DNA of 64,000 nucleotides, taken from the NCBI RefSeq assembly GCF_000208865.1, contig NC_018394.1:4157797-4221796 (forward strand). The letters run 5' to 3'. Source of the stretch: Neospora caninum Liverpool (Eukaryota > Apicomplexa > Conoidasida > Eucoccidiorida > Sarcocystidae). Position 1 is the first letter of the stretch, and every line of letters begins with the position of its first letter. Made by a program: the position numbers and the translations under genes. Below the pieces are notes generated by a model, which saw only the letters and a list, made by a program, of their open reading frames with translations, was not told the DNA's origin and did not search any database. Below are positions 24,001 through 36,900 of the stretch, piece after piece.

Positions 24001-27000
24001 GGCAGATGTCGTTGCCTCTTGATACCACTGTCGAACACGGTCGCCTCTCGGTTGGAGGAAGCAAACGGCCTGCACGAACGGCGTAGGAGACACCAGCAGC
24101 TATCCTCATTGCTCACAAATCAGGGCGGCAGGCAAAACACCTTCGTACCGATTGCGTGCAAAACATGCCGACGCAACCAACCTGAAGAGTAGCCATTTTA
24201 ATCTCTGCCGCGCTCAGCAAAATCAACCACGAGAGAGACAGACACCACCTGACAACAACTGAGACGGTTGATTTGGAGCACCAGCCAAAGAACAGGCATA
24301 GGAATTACGCAGCAAAACAGCCCCCCGGGAGCGCCCCTTTTTAGCTTGCAAGGGGAGACAGAAATTCTTCCCTTGACTCTCTGTGTGCACAGCTCTGGGC
24401 CACCACGGCGTAGGCTAAGCGCCAGCCGCTCACCTGGGACACGCACAATACGTGGACGAGAATAAGGGACGAGAGAAGAGAAATGTACGTAGGAAACAAA
24501 TAACTGCACCGCATTTTTTGTGAGGCAGACAGCGAGCAGCTTCAAATGGTTTCCGGACAGCGGCGTAATTCGTGTGACTTTGGATTCCGGGATAGCCCGT
24601 GCACAGTGTCACAGGAAACCCTCAAAGAAACTCAGCCACTCCCTGTTCCGTCATTTGTCTACGGACCAATCCAATTGCACACATGCACGAGAAACACGGT
24701 CCGGCCAGCTTCAATTATCAGTGAAATTTGCGATGTTTGTGGAAGCGCCGTCGCGGCGATGAGAACTCAGCGGGCAGTACATGCAGATAGCTTCCACTGT
24801 GCATCGGAGAACAGTTGGGTTTTTCACCGTACTAGCGGCGGAGTCGTTTCCACGAAGAACAGATATCGTGTTGCTAGTCCCGAACCTCTCCATCCAGCCA
24901 AAAAACTCGAGCCTTATTGCCCTGATAGCAAGCAAAAAAGAGAGAGATCTCATGTTTTCCACAAGATACAAGGAAGTCTCCGCAACACGCTCAGTCACAG
25001 CATCGCCGGATCGACTCAAGACACTGAACGCGCATGCAGTTTGTTTCCCGATGAGGATGGGTGCCAATGAGCACAGTTTCGAACAGTCCTGACGTGCTGG
25101 CTAACACCGTGGAACCGAGTTATGGGTTGTGAAACCCGACAGCCCTACTGGCGATGGTTTGATCCTCTCGACGTGGTGTGGCAATCAGAGCTCCTGTGTT
25201 GCCCAATACCACTATTCGGATAGTTTTGTCCCACGAAAAAAAAGTATCACAGAAGCTCTGATATGTGGCCACGCCTTGAACTCAGCCGGATTGCAACGGC
25301 GACGCAATCGTCGATGTCTCCATATGGTTCCCCGAGACCCCACACACCGTCTCCGGAGTTGCCAGTGAACGCTCGTACCATATTGAGTTAGGTATCCAGG
25401 TGGCTCAAGGATTTCGTCCCATTGTCGAGAGCCAAATGTCTCGTCTCCTGGGTGTAGATGTTCAGGAACGCTTGCTCATGCTACAATGGTCGGCTGTTGG
25501 TGTCTTTGCACCGATGAGCACACCACAAAAGACAGACTGGAGCAAGTCGGGAGAACATGAAGAAGCGCTGCAGCAGTATTATTTTTGCATGATGCAGCAC
25601 TGCCAAGGCATAATGTGCAACAGGCAAGTTCATGGGGAAGGATGAACTCCAGAAAGGCATAATTGAGCGAGCAGAGACCCTGAGGGTTTTCGAGCGGTAA
25701 CAGAGGTAACGATAAGCGAAACCCTTCTTGTCGCGATGCCCACAGGGGAAGACAATTGTGGAGGAACAGATCACGGCAGACTTCCGCGGTAGTGAGACAG
25801 CAGTCGTACACAACTACAACTGGAAGCTGGAAAGAAAGAATTCTGCCAGTAAGTTCAACCCATTTGCGTCGGTATTCAGCTGTGGCAGAAGACCCGGGGA
25901 AACACATGCGTTATGATGCTTGCAAGGATAGTGAGATTGGAGACACAGGACCGGGTAAAACAAACCAGGAAGTGGTAAGGGAACTGGTGCCGTTTCACTA
26001 GATGAAGTTCGCATAAAGGACGGGTGAAATGCCCTCGAGAATTGTAGCTGGTCAGGAGAAGCCGAAAAGGCTGAGGTGACGCACCACCCACTCAGCGGCA
26101 ACGACTTCTTAGCAGATGGACAGCCCTTTTAGATCACACCACACCAGAAGCACTCGTTACTTGGAAGACTTAAACGAGAAACCCTGCATTCCGCTGCTGA
26201 AGGGGACCCTAATCGCTACGGGGAAGTTGGCAGGACGGCCACTCCTCTCCTGCAGCGTTTCTGTGATCTGCGTTGATGGCCACGGCTCGAAGAAATTGAC
26301 CAGAATTTTTCTTTCGGGGGAGCGCTTTTACGTGTTTCGAGACATCTGGGTAGAAAAACAGGCCACTGGCCTTTGCTCGAAGGATACCCTGCGTAGCCTC
26401 ATACCCGAGCGTTGCAGATCTGCTTCATATTGCCAATGATGCACTGCAGGCTCCATCCCGAGGCTTTTGTGCATATATGGAGAGACTCTTGCCCCTGCCC
26501 GTTTGTGTCCACTAGGAGTGCAGAACGTCTTCCCTTGATCATGAGACAGTGTTCGTATCTGTTCCTCATTCATACGGCTTCGTGCACCAGTTCTCTCTAA
26601 CGCACATGCAAGTGCATTTATGGATGGAGACATCAATGACTCCAAAAATGTTAGTGTAAAAATGAGCTCCGTACAGTTCTGAAATAATCTGCTGGTCTAA
26701 TTCTTTTCATTGGAAACCAGCAAATTACTTGAGGCACCATCGCAGAAAACGACTTCCCAGTAGAGATTCCCTATCAGTCACCGTTCGCCTGCCTAACCGC
26801 TTCGTTGCCTTTGTCTGTTCAGCTCCTCTGCTGCAGACCCCACCGGGGGACAAATGAAAAGTCTGCGATTACATCCGCTTTATTAGGTGCAGTTTGAAGG
26901 AAAATCCCAAACCATGTCCACGGAAACAGAAAAGGAGTAAGCGAGAAAACAGGTATGTAGACACTTCTGGAGACGCTTGCGATTCTCTGTCAGACAATAG

Positions 27001-27325
27001 TCACGAATGACAACGGGGATACGTCGTTAGAGAAACGAAGCCAAGAGTTAACAGCATGAAGAAAGGTTACTGGGAGAGGCGAGTTCATTAGCATCCATTC
27101 ACAATTGCGAAGAAGATTGCCGGAAAATTGCCTGATCGACGGGCATCACTGCCGGCCTAGAACGTGCCGATTTGTACCGGGGATAATACTGACGCGACTG
27201 AGCATACCATAGCACCACCATGAGAATCGACATCCTCCATTTCCCTATCATTCAGCCTTATTTGCAGGACAATGAATCAACGTTATCAGAGAATCGTTGA
27301 CTGCCTTTTCTGCTTCAACACCCCC
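21091..27325. other. unresolved 6.2 kb with scattered minus-strand exon-like segments
   Basis: No gene can be completed here. Several minus-strand pieces lie between plausible acceptors and donors: about 25067-24830 (ending before gtgaaa), about 23760-23640 with a cysteine cluster (ECSPGAASPGLGQCICGQ, donor gtaagt), about 23272-23156 (YPINMYVGGHTRGPVCLH, donor gtaaga), about 22806-22772 (NSFCRLQDLQLDNDQ), about 22290-22150 (CTAGVWLKRDALTELNWW) and about 22020-21790 (donor gtaaca). Spaced cysteines and tryptophans suggest an extracellular, possibly lectin-like, protein transcribed towards the EFHC1-like gene. Overlapping plus-strand frames, one about 174 codons at 24546-25070, are also open, so orientation is not settled. 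Confidence 0.3.
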
Positions 27326-27997
27326 TTACACTTCTGCGTGGACGGGCAACACAAGCTTCTGACCGTACCACTTGGACAAGGCATAATAATAAAAGAAGTC
27401 CACATACAGAGCTGTTTGAATAACTCCTGCGATCCAGCCCACATAGTTGACGTACGGGGGAGATTCTGCAAAGTATCGGTACACCCAATTCAGGATATAC
27501 AGGAATCTGTACGCGCCCAGAGCAGCCACGTAGTTGCCAGTCAAATTCTCTACCTCGCGCAGTTGCTGAAGAAGAATCAACTGGGGTAGAATAGCAACGC
27601 ACTCGAGCCAAATGCTGAAGGCCCACAAAATCTCTGAGATTGACCAGTCCTCTGCGGTAACCAGGGACAGGAGAACACAGGGGGGGATCAGATACTTTTC
27701 ATATGGAAAAGAATCTGCGCGCCTGTCATACGTTTGAGAGATGGGCGACTTGAAGCGGATCAGGTACACTGTGTACGCTGTCGACGCGATGAAGAACAAT
27801 TTCATCGCAGTGTTGTACACGGATATGAAGTGGTAGAGGAGATCCACATATCGACTACAGAACACAAGCAAATACATCTCCTGCATCCGGCACGAGATCC
27901 CAACGCAATTCTTCGATCGTCGCAGCTTGAGAAGAAGCAGGACGATCGAAAGAAGGTGAAGCATGTCACCGGCGAAACGGAAGGCATTCATCGCCAT
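27326..27997 (-). CDS. ERD2: ER lumen protein-retaining (KDEL) receptor
   Basis: A single 223-codon frame, ATG at 27997 to TAA at 27326, encodes a seven-helix membrane protein of the usual ERD2 length. The family signatures are present: [20 protein letters not shown] at the N-terminus, [32 protein letters not shown], then [36 protein letters not shown] and [20 protein letters not shown]. The receptor cycles between Golgi and ER and returns soluble proteins bearing HDEL/KDEL tails. The gene has no intron, unlike every other gene I could complete here. A 162-codon frame on the opposite strand is a shadow of this conserved sequence. Confidence 0.97.
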   Translation of the reverse strand: MAMNAFRFAGDMLHLLSIVLLLLKLRRSKNCVGISCRMQEMYLLVFCSRYVDLLYHFISVYNTAMKLFFIASTAYTVYLIRFKSPISQTYDRRADSFPYEKYLIPPCVLLSLVTAEDWSISEILWAFSIWLECVAILPQLILLQQLREVENLTGNYVAALGAYRFLYILNWVYRYFAESPPYVNYVGWIAGVIQTALYVDFFYYYALSKWYGQKLVLPVHAEV

Positions 27998-30937
27998 CTT
28001 GACAGCTACGTGGAGACGAAGACCCTACGAGAATACGCCAATGTTCAAAGACTCGTATTCCAGGAGCCGCGAGCCGCTGAAACTCCTCCGAGAAAACCCC
28101 CCAAAGACCTGGAGGAGCACTGGGCGATTTGTAACGTTGTCGATAACGAATTTGTCTCCAGGATCGAGTTGTTCTGTCCAGTGAAAGAATACCAACGATG
28201 GCCCTCGTGTTCTCTGCTATGAGCCTGCGACGCGAGTTAGCATTCTCTGAACAGGGGAGAACTCAAGCGTCACACAGCTCGAAGCTCGTCCGGAATACAA
28301 TTGGAGGTTGTTTGCAGTTCGACGGCTTTTACGTTGTTGCGCGCGCTGTTTGTCGAGCTTCGCTGCGGATCCGCAAAACCACATTTGAACCAGGAGAAAG
28401 TGTAAACCACCGGTGCTATAACTTTTTTAAACAAAAAAAGCTGTCTTGTTCCAGAAACGGGAGGGAAGTGCATCTGCTGCTCTCCACCACTGTTTGCGCT
28501 TCGGTCTCCACTCACCACGCACACCACAACAGAACCCCCCTGCCGCTAACAGACGGCGAACGGCACTAAAAGATGGCTTGCACGTTCCTCTATGGCAAAA
28601 GAGATGCCGAATGTTGTGGCGCCCCGTTCGTGACCCAAACCGCTAGCCTGAGGCAGACGCGGCGCATTTCTCAATGAGGGTCGACTCTATATATCAGATG
28701 GCGAAGTTCCCATTGGCACTACCACACAAGAAGCAAAGATCCGGATCACTCAGGAAAGCAAACACGCGCTTTCAGCTGTGCTCTTCGCTGCTTCAACATG
28801 CCGCCCACAGGATGCACACTTATATACAGCGTAGGATGAAGTAAGCGTGGAGGACGATGGAACGGCCGTTCTGTCCTGCTCCGAAGCACGAAACAGCACG
28901 GTTTCTTCAACTGTTTGAGAATTGTTCGAGGTGTCGAGAGTTCCAGAACTGGACAGCTCTTCGAGGGTCCCCAATGATTTAATCAGTCCCAGTTGGCTAT
29001 CGCCACCCGTGCCCGTTTTGCCCACCAGCCTTCGTCTCCCCTCCATCTTTGCGATTCCTGCATTTCTCCAAAAACTCGGCACTTACTTCGACACGGGAAG
29101 AAACCGGGGGAAAGGCGCGAGCGAAACCAGGGGATAAAAGCCTGTCTCGACAGTTGAAAATAGAGACACTGCGGCACCCTGTGTCCAACCGCGGATATCT
29201 GCCGGAAGTAGGAGGGTGAACCGCGCCTTTCGATGTTCGGGAGGCGCGAAAACAACTTGTCCTCCTGCAACGTACACTTTCCCCTGTAGTCTATGTGCAA
29301 GGAATCGAAGCCGAAAATCTCATCGAATTCCGGAAAACGACTACACGAAAAAAGGACACACCCGACGCGTTCTTCCGCAGCGCTACGAGCGCCAGGAGGA
29401 ATAAGAAAGAGGGTGCACAAGCGCCGTACGGAATACCGGCAGAAGAAGTGAAAGAGGAACGGCTACGATTCGACACAGTTTGCAAAAACTACGAACCCTT
29501 CCTGCAAGAAGTTGGTTCAAGAAACCATGGACAACTCTCGGGCACCCTTGCCGCGCCTCACCCCTAACTCGGAATCTTGCTCATTGCGCGTGCCTGGACA
29601 TGCAACCACCTCCCTCCGACGGGCGCTCTCAAAATTCCCGATTTTTGGACGCGCGCCACCAGCCTCTTCACGGTTAGTTGAGAAGAAGGCGCTGTTCTCG
29701 AAACCGAGCTCGAATAATCCGCAGCTCTCTGTAGAAATCGCAAATCGCGTGACCTTAGGGAAAAACCTGATTTTGCACAGAATACCAGCAAATACATGCC
29801 AGCAAAAATGCACAAGTGTGAACACACCCAACCCACCACACGGGGGGCGCCCAAAAAGAGACAGGACTCGATCCGCCTGGCGAGACTCCCTCTGAGTTTC
29901 CCGTTCATGCGATAAAGGAGTGAGGTGAAAAAACTTGCTAGTAGCAAGCGAAGGTGAAGATCGCAGAGACTTGTCCTGGAGATCTACGTAATGCCTCGGG
30001 GTCAGACCACAGACGGGCGGGGATACGGCAATGCTCCTGATAACGTGCAGGCCTTCGAACAGGCTGTCTCCAACAGACTTCGACAAAGCGCCTTCTCAGC
30101 GAAGGGGGGGGGGCCTCCAACAAGCAGCGAGCTCTCGTCTATGAAACTGGAATCCGTCTTTTTCACCGTGATCCAAATACTTCTGCAGCGTGGAGAGACA
30201 CACCGGAAGAAATACGCTTGCAAATTGCTTTTAGAATCGAGACCGTCGCTATTTTCCTCGGCATACACCCCCACCGGTAGGCCACAAGGTGCGCGCGAGT
30301 TCCCAGGTGGACTACTGCAGTTGCCTGTTTTGTTAGCTATTTTTCCTGCCAAACCTCTTTTCGATTCCGACCCAACATTCTGAAAGCTCTGACCTTGGCT
30401 TTGGGAGCGGATGGGTTGAAGCGTCGAAACGAGCAATCTACGAACCTTTCACTTTTCTCAGGTTCGTCCACCGCGCTGCAGGAAGAGACGGCAAGCAAAC
30501 GAGAACTAGTGTGTCGCATATGCGGTGCGTGCGCGAGATACTTAAGCTCTTTACGTTCCTTGTATAATCGCTGACGCTGCTCCGCCTGGCTTGTGGTGGC
30601 TTGACTGTTCGGCCGCGCTCTCCTTAAGCGTAGAGTCGAAGTTTGGGACACTTGTGTACTTTTTGGACTCCGACGTGTGTATGCAGCTTGCGGCTTCTCC
30701 TGCTTCTGCCCGGCCTGCTCTAGGGACTGCCGCACTCGCTCTGTTCGACGTCGCGTACGCGAGATCCCCGAGGTTCCTCGCTTTTTCTGAGCTTCGCACA
30801 CTGGAGCCGAGGGATCGCGTCCGCCGCCGCAGACCGCCTAAAGAGGTTTTTTGCTTGTCGGCGGGCTGTGCGGCTTCAGAGAAAAAGGGACTGACACGCT
30901 GAATCGCCCCCACGACCTAGTCGATCTCCCCCAAAAG
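27998..30937. promoter_or_regulatory. divergent upstream region of ERD2 and the acyltransferase
   Basis: About 2.9 kb separates the ERD2 start (minus) from the acyltransferase start (plus). Open frames occur on both strands, the longest about 189 codons on minus at 29517-30086, but none has domain, signal peptide or splice support. The region probably contains both promoters and long 5' UTRs. No tRNA or other RNA gene was recognised. Confidence 0.4.
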
Positions 30938-33900
30938 ATGGCCCTCGGAAGATCGTCACTTTGTGAAACCCCTGCGCGGGAAGCTTCTCCGACGTTTGCG
31001 GTTTTGACATCTCTGCACCAGCTCTTCTTCGCCGCCCTAATCCGACCGGCCACGGAATTTTTCTTGTACATTTTGGATAGCGCCATCATTCTCCTGGTCT
31101 TCACTTACCATTCCTTCCTCTTCTCTTTCTGGCTCTTCTGCTCGCTTTTGAAGGGGAAGAAGCGAAGCTCGACCAAGAATTCGGCCGTGGGATCCCGCGC
31201 CGATGAAGATGACTCGGTGAGAACAGACGATCGGCCGAGGACGCCGCTGCCTGTGTCCATTTGGAAATCTGTCCTGCGAACACACCTTTTTAGAAAGAAG
31301 AAACCCCGAGGCGCACCCCTCCTTTGATGGAGTTCTGCTGGCTGCATCGAGATCTTCACAGCGGACTCAGCTACGTTGATAGACAGCGGACTCAGCTACG
31401 TTGATAGACAGCGGACTCAGCTACGTTGATAGAAGCGGACTCAGCTACGTTGATAGACAGCGGACTCAGCTTCGCACTTGTCTGTGAAGTTCTGCTTGCT
31501 CGGCTGCGCAAGTATGCGGAGAGCGTCTCTCATGCGTACCGGTCGTACATACCTCCGAATTCGTACATACCTCCGAATTCGTACATACCTCTGGATGCTT
31601 GTCCTGTGGGGGCACCTTTTGCGTCCAGCGGTAACGACGGACGCTTGTCCGTGTTGCATGCAAACGCACGAGAACTGGGACAGCCTCTCAGGGTGGTTGC
31701 GGACTCGGTTCTTTCCGCCGTTCTGTGGCCGCCGCGATGCCGTTTTCCCGGTCTCGGAGGCGAGAGGCCGTGCCGGCCTCTTTGTACGTTCACCAGCTGC
31801 GTGCGGTAACTGTTTCTTCTGCATCCACTAGACATTTTGTGCTTTTCTCCGCAGGTGTTGAGTGATGACGGCGGGAGCGACGTGGACTCCGAAGACGAGT
31901 TCCGCCAAGATGTGCCTTCCGTCTCGGCGCTTCCACGGCGTATGTCCTTCCCGAGTAGCAACTTGGCCGGTGTCCCGTTCCCCGAGTCGACAGGTTGTCC
32001 CCACCAAATGATTACCGTCGCAATGTACTGCAACGAACTTCCTCGTCGAGAGGGCCTGATACTTATCTGTCGGAAGCAGCTGTTGAAGTATTTTCGCTTC
32101 AGGTAAGAACGGGAGAGCAGACGAAAACGTGGACATCCTGGGCGGTGGAAACAAATGTGACGTGAAAAAAGGGCTGTTCTCCGCACCACATTCTCACAGA
32201 AGCGCTCTGTTGAATAGACTGAGTACGGAGAACGAAAGGTTTTGCGCCGATCGGTACTCTGATTAGCTGCGTGCACCGCCGTATGTGTACCTTTGGGCAT
32301 TAATGATGAAAACGATCACATGCCATGTATTGTTATCACACTAGAAGTAGATGGTGACTCTGCACAAACGATCCGCGACCCAGAACTGTATAACTCAGAT
32401 CGAAGAAACAGAGACGTTCCACTGGTTCGACACTAGTTATAATCTTAACTATGCTCTGTTAACACCATACACCGTGAATCCATGCTCTGAAAATGAAACT
32501 CAAAGGAATTGACGGGTGCTCGCACAAGCGGTGGAGCTCTTTTTGACGCTGTTTTTTGGCTTTCGAGCTTTACCTTTCTTGTTTTCCTACGTTTTGTTCC
32601 CATGTATGTACATTGCCGGGAGCTGTATGTACACTATGGTTCCACTTGCCGCAGCTGGTAGGGCGAGTCTTGTTCCTCCCCTTACGCCGTTCGCAGAACC
32701 ACACGGACAGTGAAAAAACACGTCCCTTCCGCCAGGCTCGACACTTGCGCTCCAGGCAGACTCCCCACAAACACATGAACACGTGTGCACACATAAAACG
32801 TTGATCTTCTTTTCTCACGACGACTTCTGTCTCCCAGAGCCGTACCTGTTGTTGGCCGGTGGTCCTCGGAATGGCGCGAAGTCCCCGTCGACCTGTCGTG
32901 GCACGTCCGCTCGACCAGCGTTGCGAATGACGCCGAGCTCCACACCTGGCTCGAGGAGGTTATGGTCCAAGGTTACTCTCCAGATCGCCCGAGATGGGAA
33001 GTCCACTTGGTCGAGAACCGAAGCTGCGAGAGCGCGGAGAGTTCTGCCGCACATGCTTCCAGCGCGGGAAAGAACGAGGTGAACGGCGCTGGCGAAGGTG
33101 GACAGGAGAGCCGACGGCGCAAGGGCACGGGGAAGGCGCACAAACGCAGCGGAACGGGCGCACTCCCAAGCAGGCATATGATAGTTTTTAGGGTGGACCA
33201 CTCGATAGGCGACGGCGTCTCGCTTGTCCAGGTGAGGCTTTCGCGTCAGTCCTGCTTGGATTGCGAATGCTGCGCGTTTGCCGTCGGGCGATGGTATCTA
33301 CGAGTGATTCCCGAGCCTTCGGCTTTTTTCTCAGGGTGATGCGCGGGATATACCTCAGTTACGCTTGCGGGCGAGTGGGAAGGACGCGTGGAGGACAGAA
33401 GCTAGCCGACTCACCAGGCTTTGTGGAGACACTGCCCTCCGGGACGCCGCGCTCTGTCATTTATCCAAATAATCAGGCGGCATCGAAAGTCGTAACAGAC
33501 GCACAAGGTGTGCCTTTGTACATTCGCGGCGCGCTGGATGCATTCCGGAAGAACGAGGCGGCGGAAACACGATTTCGGTCTCCCCTCAGTTACCTTGTTC
33601 ACAAGGTAAGGACGTTTCCTTTCCCCTGGTTACCTGGATGGCGGAGCTTTCCGACGAACGAATTTATCTCTTGAGCTCTGGATCTCGAGCACGACGCTAA
33701 GAAGAAAGGGGCGGTTCGAAGAGGTGCGGGCCCTCCCAAGTCGCAGTCTTCTTCGATGCTGGAGATTCCTTTGTCGACTGGCTATGCGGCGTATATGTGA
33801 CACTACCAGACTTGCACAGTGACCGGGGATGTGCTCGTCTCTGTGACTGCTTCCTCTCGCCTGTGTTTGGGTGACTCTCTTTTCTCGCTCCTCTGTTGTG

Positions 33901-36900
33901 GGTGCCCATCGACAGATCCGCACGGGCATTGGTCGATGGACCGCTCGTTGGCGCGGGTCGGATGCGTCGGGGACGCCCAGACCGGAGCGTCATCAGACGC
34001 TGAGAGAATTCGCGCATTTCCTCTACGCTGTACTCTATTCGTTGAAAGGACCGCTGCGGGCCTTCGATGCGGAGACCCCGGTGTCGCGTCCCCACGCCTT
34101 CCGCAAGGAATTCGGTCTCCAGTGGAGCGGAAAGAGCAAAGTAAGGATGACCGTTGGTGTGTTCTTCGGCCATTACGCTGTGTATATGCGCTTCCCGAGG
34201 GAGGATGCGCCGAACCCAGAGAGAGTTCGTCGACAGTTTGGCAACCGGTGGGCCGCGCGCCGACTGGCCACTGTAACGTGCGATATGGGGCGTCGAGGCT
34301 GTGTGGGCAACAGGCACGAGTTTTTCTGCAAAGGACTGCGTTGCGATTCGTGCACGACGCAGTGACGGGAGTTGCGGAACGGACTGCGGTGCTGCAGTCT
34401 GGGGCGCGGCCACACGGAAACGCATGGAGGGATGGAGACAGAGGGAGTGGACGTACGTTTATAAACATGCCGAGAGATGCACACGTAGATAGCTCGGCGA
34501 GCTCGACGCAGCTGTCTAGTCTCATAGGTAGACGCTAACAGAGAGGTGGGCGCTGACAAAGAAATAGGCAAGACATGCACGGAAATGAGGTCAGTTTCGT
34601 CCATATAGATAGAACGGTACGCAGAGCGATGCATGCTTCCGTATGTCTTCCCTGTGTCCTTTTTTTACCTTCAGCTGGCAAAAGCACCGCTGGTTTCCTT
34701 GGCGTTTGTCAAATCAATTCGACAAGCTGCAGGAGTGCCTCTCAACGATGTTTTCCTTGCTGCCTTCGCGGGCGCGATCCGACGGTAGGGAGACGAACTT
34801 CCAACCGTGTCCCCAGCAATCTGAAAACTGCGTGCAAGCGCACTCTTCGCGAGCAGCGTCTCTTGGAAAAGCCGCAAAGCTGTCTCGGGAGGTTGTCTGT
34901 TGGGAAACCAAGAGCTTGCCAGAGAAACAGCCGGTTTTCGTAGCGAAACAAAACATTTTCGTTGGCCGGAGCGGATAGGCGGTAACCCGCTGGAGGAGAA
35001 GCGCGTGCTCGTATATGTAATCGTTTCAGGATCAATTCGAAGAAGGCGCTTTGTACGTCTCTCAGGGCTGTTCAGCGCAGACTCTTTTTCAGCCGCGGAT
35101 AGTATTGCCTCAGATTTTTTCTGGTTGTTTGCTCCAAGTCCCACCTGGACCCCACAGCCGGGAGAGAGTCAGTCTCCGCACTCACCTGTGCGTGGTGAAT
35201 CCCTGGACTTTTTGTCCAGTTTCCTTCCACGCATGTTGTGCACGTGCGTGGCTCTGTGAAATAGGTATTGTGCCGAGCTCGAATTCCACGATTTCGAGGG
35301 GACGGACCCGACCAAGCGACCGCCTGCTTTGAAAGCTCTTCTCGCATGCGCGTTTGCACGGTAAGATTCTTGAAGACTTTGAGAAGTTCCCTAGCCACAC
35401 GCAAATCAAACGAGCCTCAGCTGCCAGCGCCTGAACTGCAGGATTCGTTCCATACTGCGGGGTGCCTTGCGGTCAGTCCGTCGAAGCTCGGGCACAGCCT
35501 CTCTCTGCTTCTTGTGGACTTCAAAAAGAAGGCGCTGGCTTCTCTGTCACGGGCAAAGCGTGTCGCCTCTGGGCTGCTTGCCGTTTACGTGGAACCCTCG
35601 CGTGCGGTCTGCATGCACAATGTCTGGCGTCGTATGCGTCGTCCGTTCGGCTGCAGCTCTCTGCAGGCATGTAATGACGCGGAGTTGGCTCTTCGCAACC
35701 GATTTGTTTTGACGTCGATTGAACTCGCCGTCGCTCCCGCCACTCCAAAAGAACGCCTGCATGCGACTCACAAGGTGCGCGCGGGCTCGAAATAGTGCAC
35801 GTGCTGACTCAACTCTTTTTCGTGGCCCTCCTTACGTCTTTTTCCCTTTGATTCTTCCCCTGCTAGGCAGATCGGGTCCCACGTTCACCTTCTGAGGGGA
35901 ATAGAGAGAAGCGGCTGTTCTTTGCGGAGAGGAGCGTTTCGAGAGTCGGAAGGGTCGCGCCTCCTGCAGAGACTCGAATCGCCGAACACGCCCGCAGACC
36001 CCCAGCTGGTTGATAGATTTTCGTTCAGAAGTTGACGGTTTTTTCTGATTAAATCTGAACGCGATTGACCTGGTGCGGTTATCGGCCTAGGCGAGCCCTC
36101 GCTCCGTGTCTTGCGTCTGCGTCCCTTGCTTATTGTTTCGCGGGGAAAAGCGCCGGTGTTTTCTACTAGGGACTCGAGGCGGGGCTGCCCTACCGGCAGC
36201 TGAAAGTGTTGGATTTCAATATCCTACGACATTACATTCCATGTCGGTGTGCGCTGACTGTGGCTGCGTTTCGAGTGCCAGGAAAGTTTCTGGAGAGGCG
36301 CCCTGAACTTTTTGGTGCACAGAGCGTGCGTGTGCCTGCCTGCCCTGTTTCAGGTCACCCAGTGGATGAAGAAGTCGAAACAGCCTCTCGTTGATTTTGC
36401 CTGTCAAAACATCCTCGGCGGATACGTCGTCCCAGCGGGGCTTCGAAAGCAAATTGCTGCGGATCTCTTCAACAATCACTCGTTCGTCTTTGCGAATGTT
36501 CCTGCCTACCCGGTGAGTTGCGCGATTTCCACTTTGTGCGTCCGGTTCCCCCCGGTGATCGCCTGGAAGAGCGTTCACATGTGCATGCGGCGTCGTGAAA
36601 CAAAATGCGAACCAGATCGCCCCCTAGGGAGGTCGAGCTGAGGGGTAGTGTCTCTGACGGGTGAGGATCCTCGCATACCCCTCCGAACGTGCAGCCTCGA
36701 GGAAAAGGCTGTGGCAGGAACACGACATGAAAACGAAACTCCGAGTTTCCCGCGTACCACCACGTTTTTCGTGCAAGACTTTGGGAATCTTCCTCGCCGA
36801 TGGGTGGTAGAACGTGGAAGGTACACGAGAGACACTCGGAGGCAGGCTTCCTAGCACGGGCGAAAACGAGTGATAGCTATGCATCTGCGTTTTGTAGTAC

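Noticed and set aside
24546..25070. 174-codon plus-strand frame with a CxxC...HxxxxxHC pattern
   Set aside because: The zinc-finger-like spacing is incomplete and fits no known finger. Opposing exon-like frames overlap it, and one frame of this length is expected by chance.
27734..28222. 162-codon plus-strand open frame
   Set aside because: It largely overlaps ERD2 on the opposite strand. The ERD2 protein is clearly recognisable, so this is its shadow.
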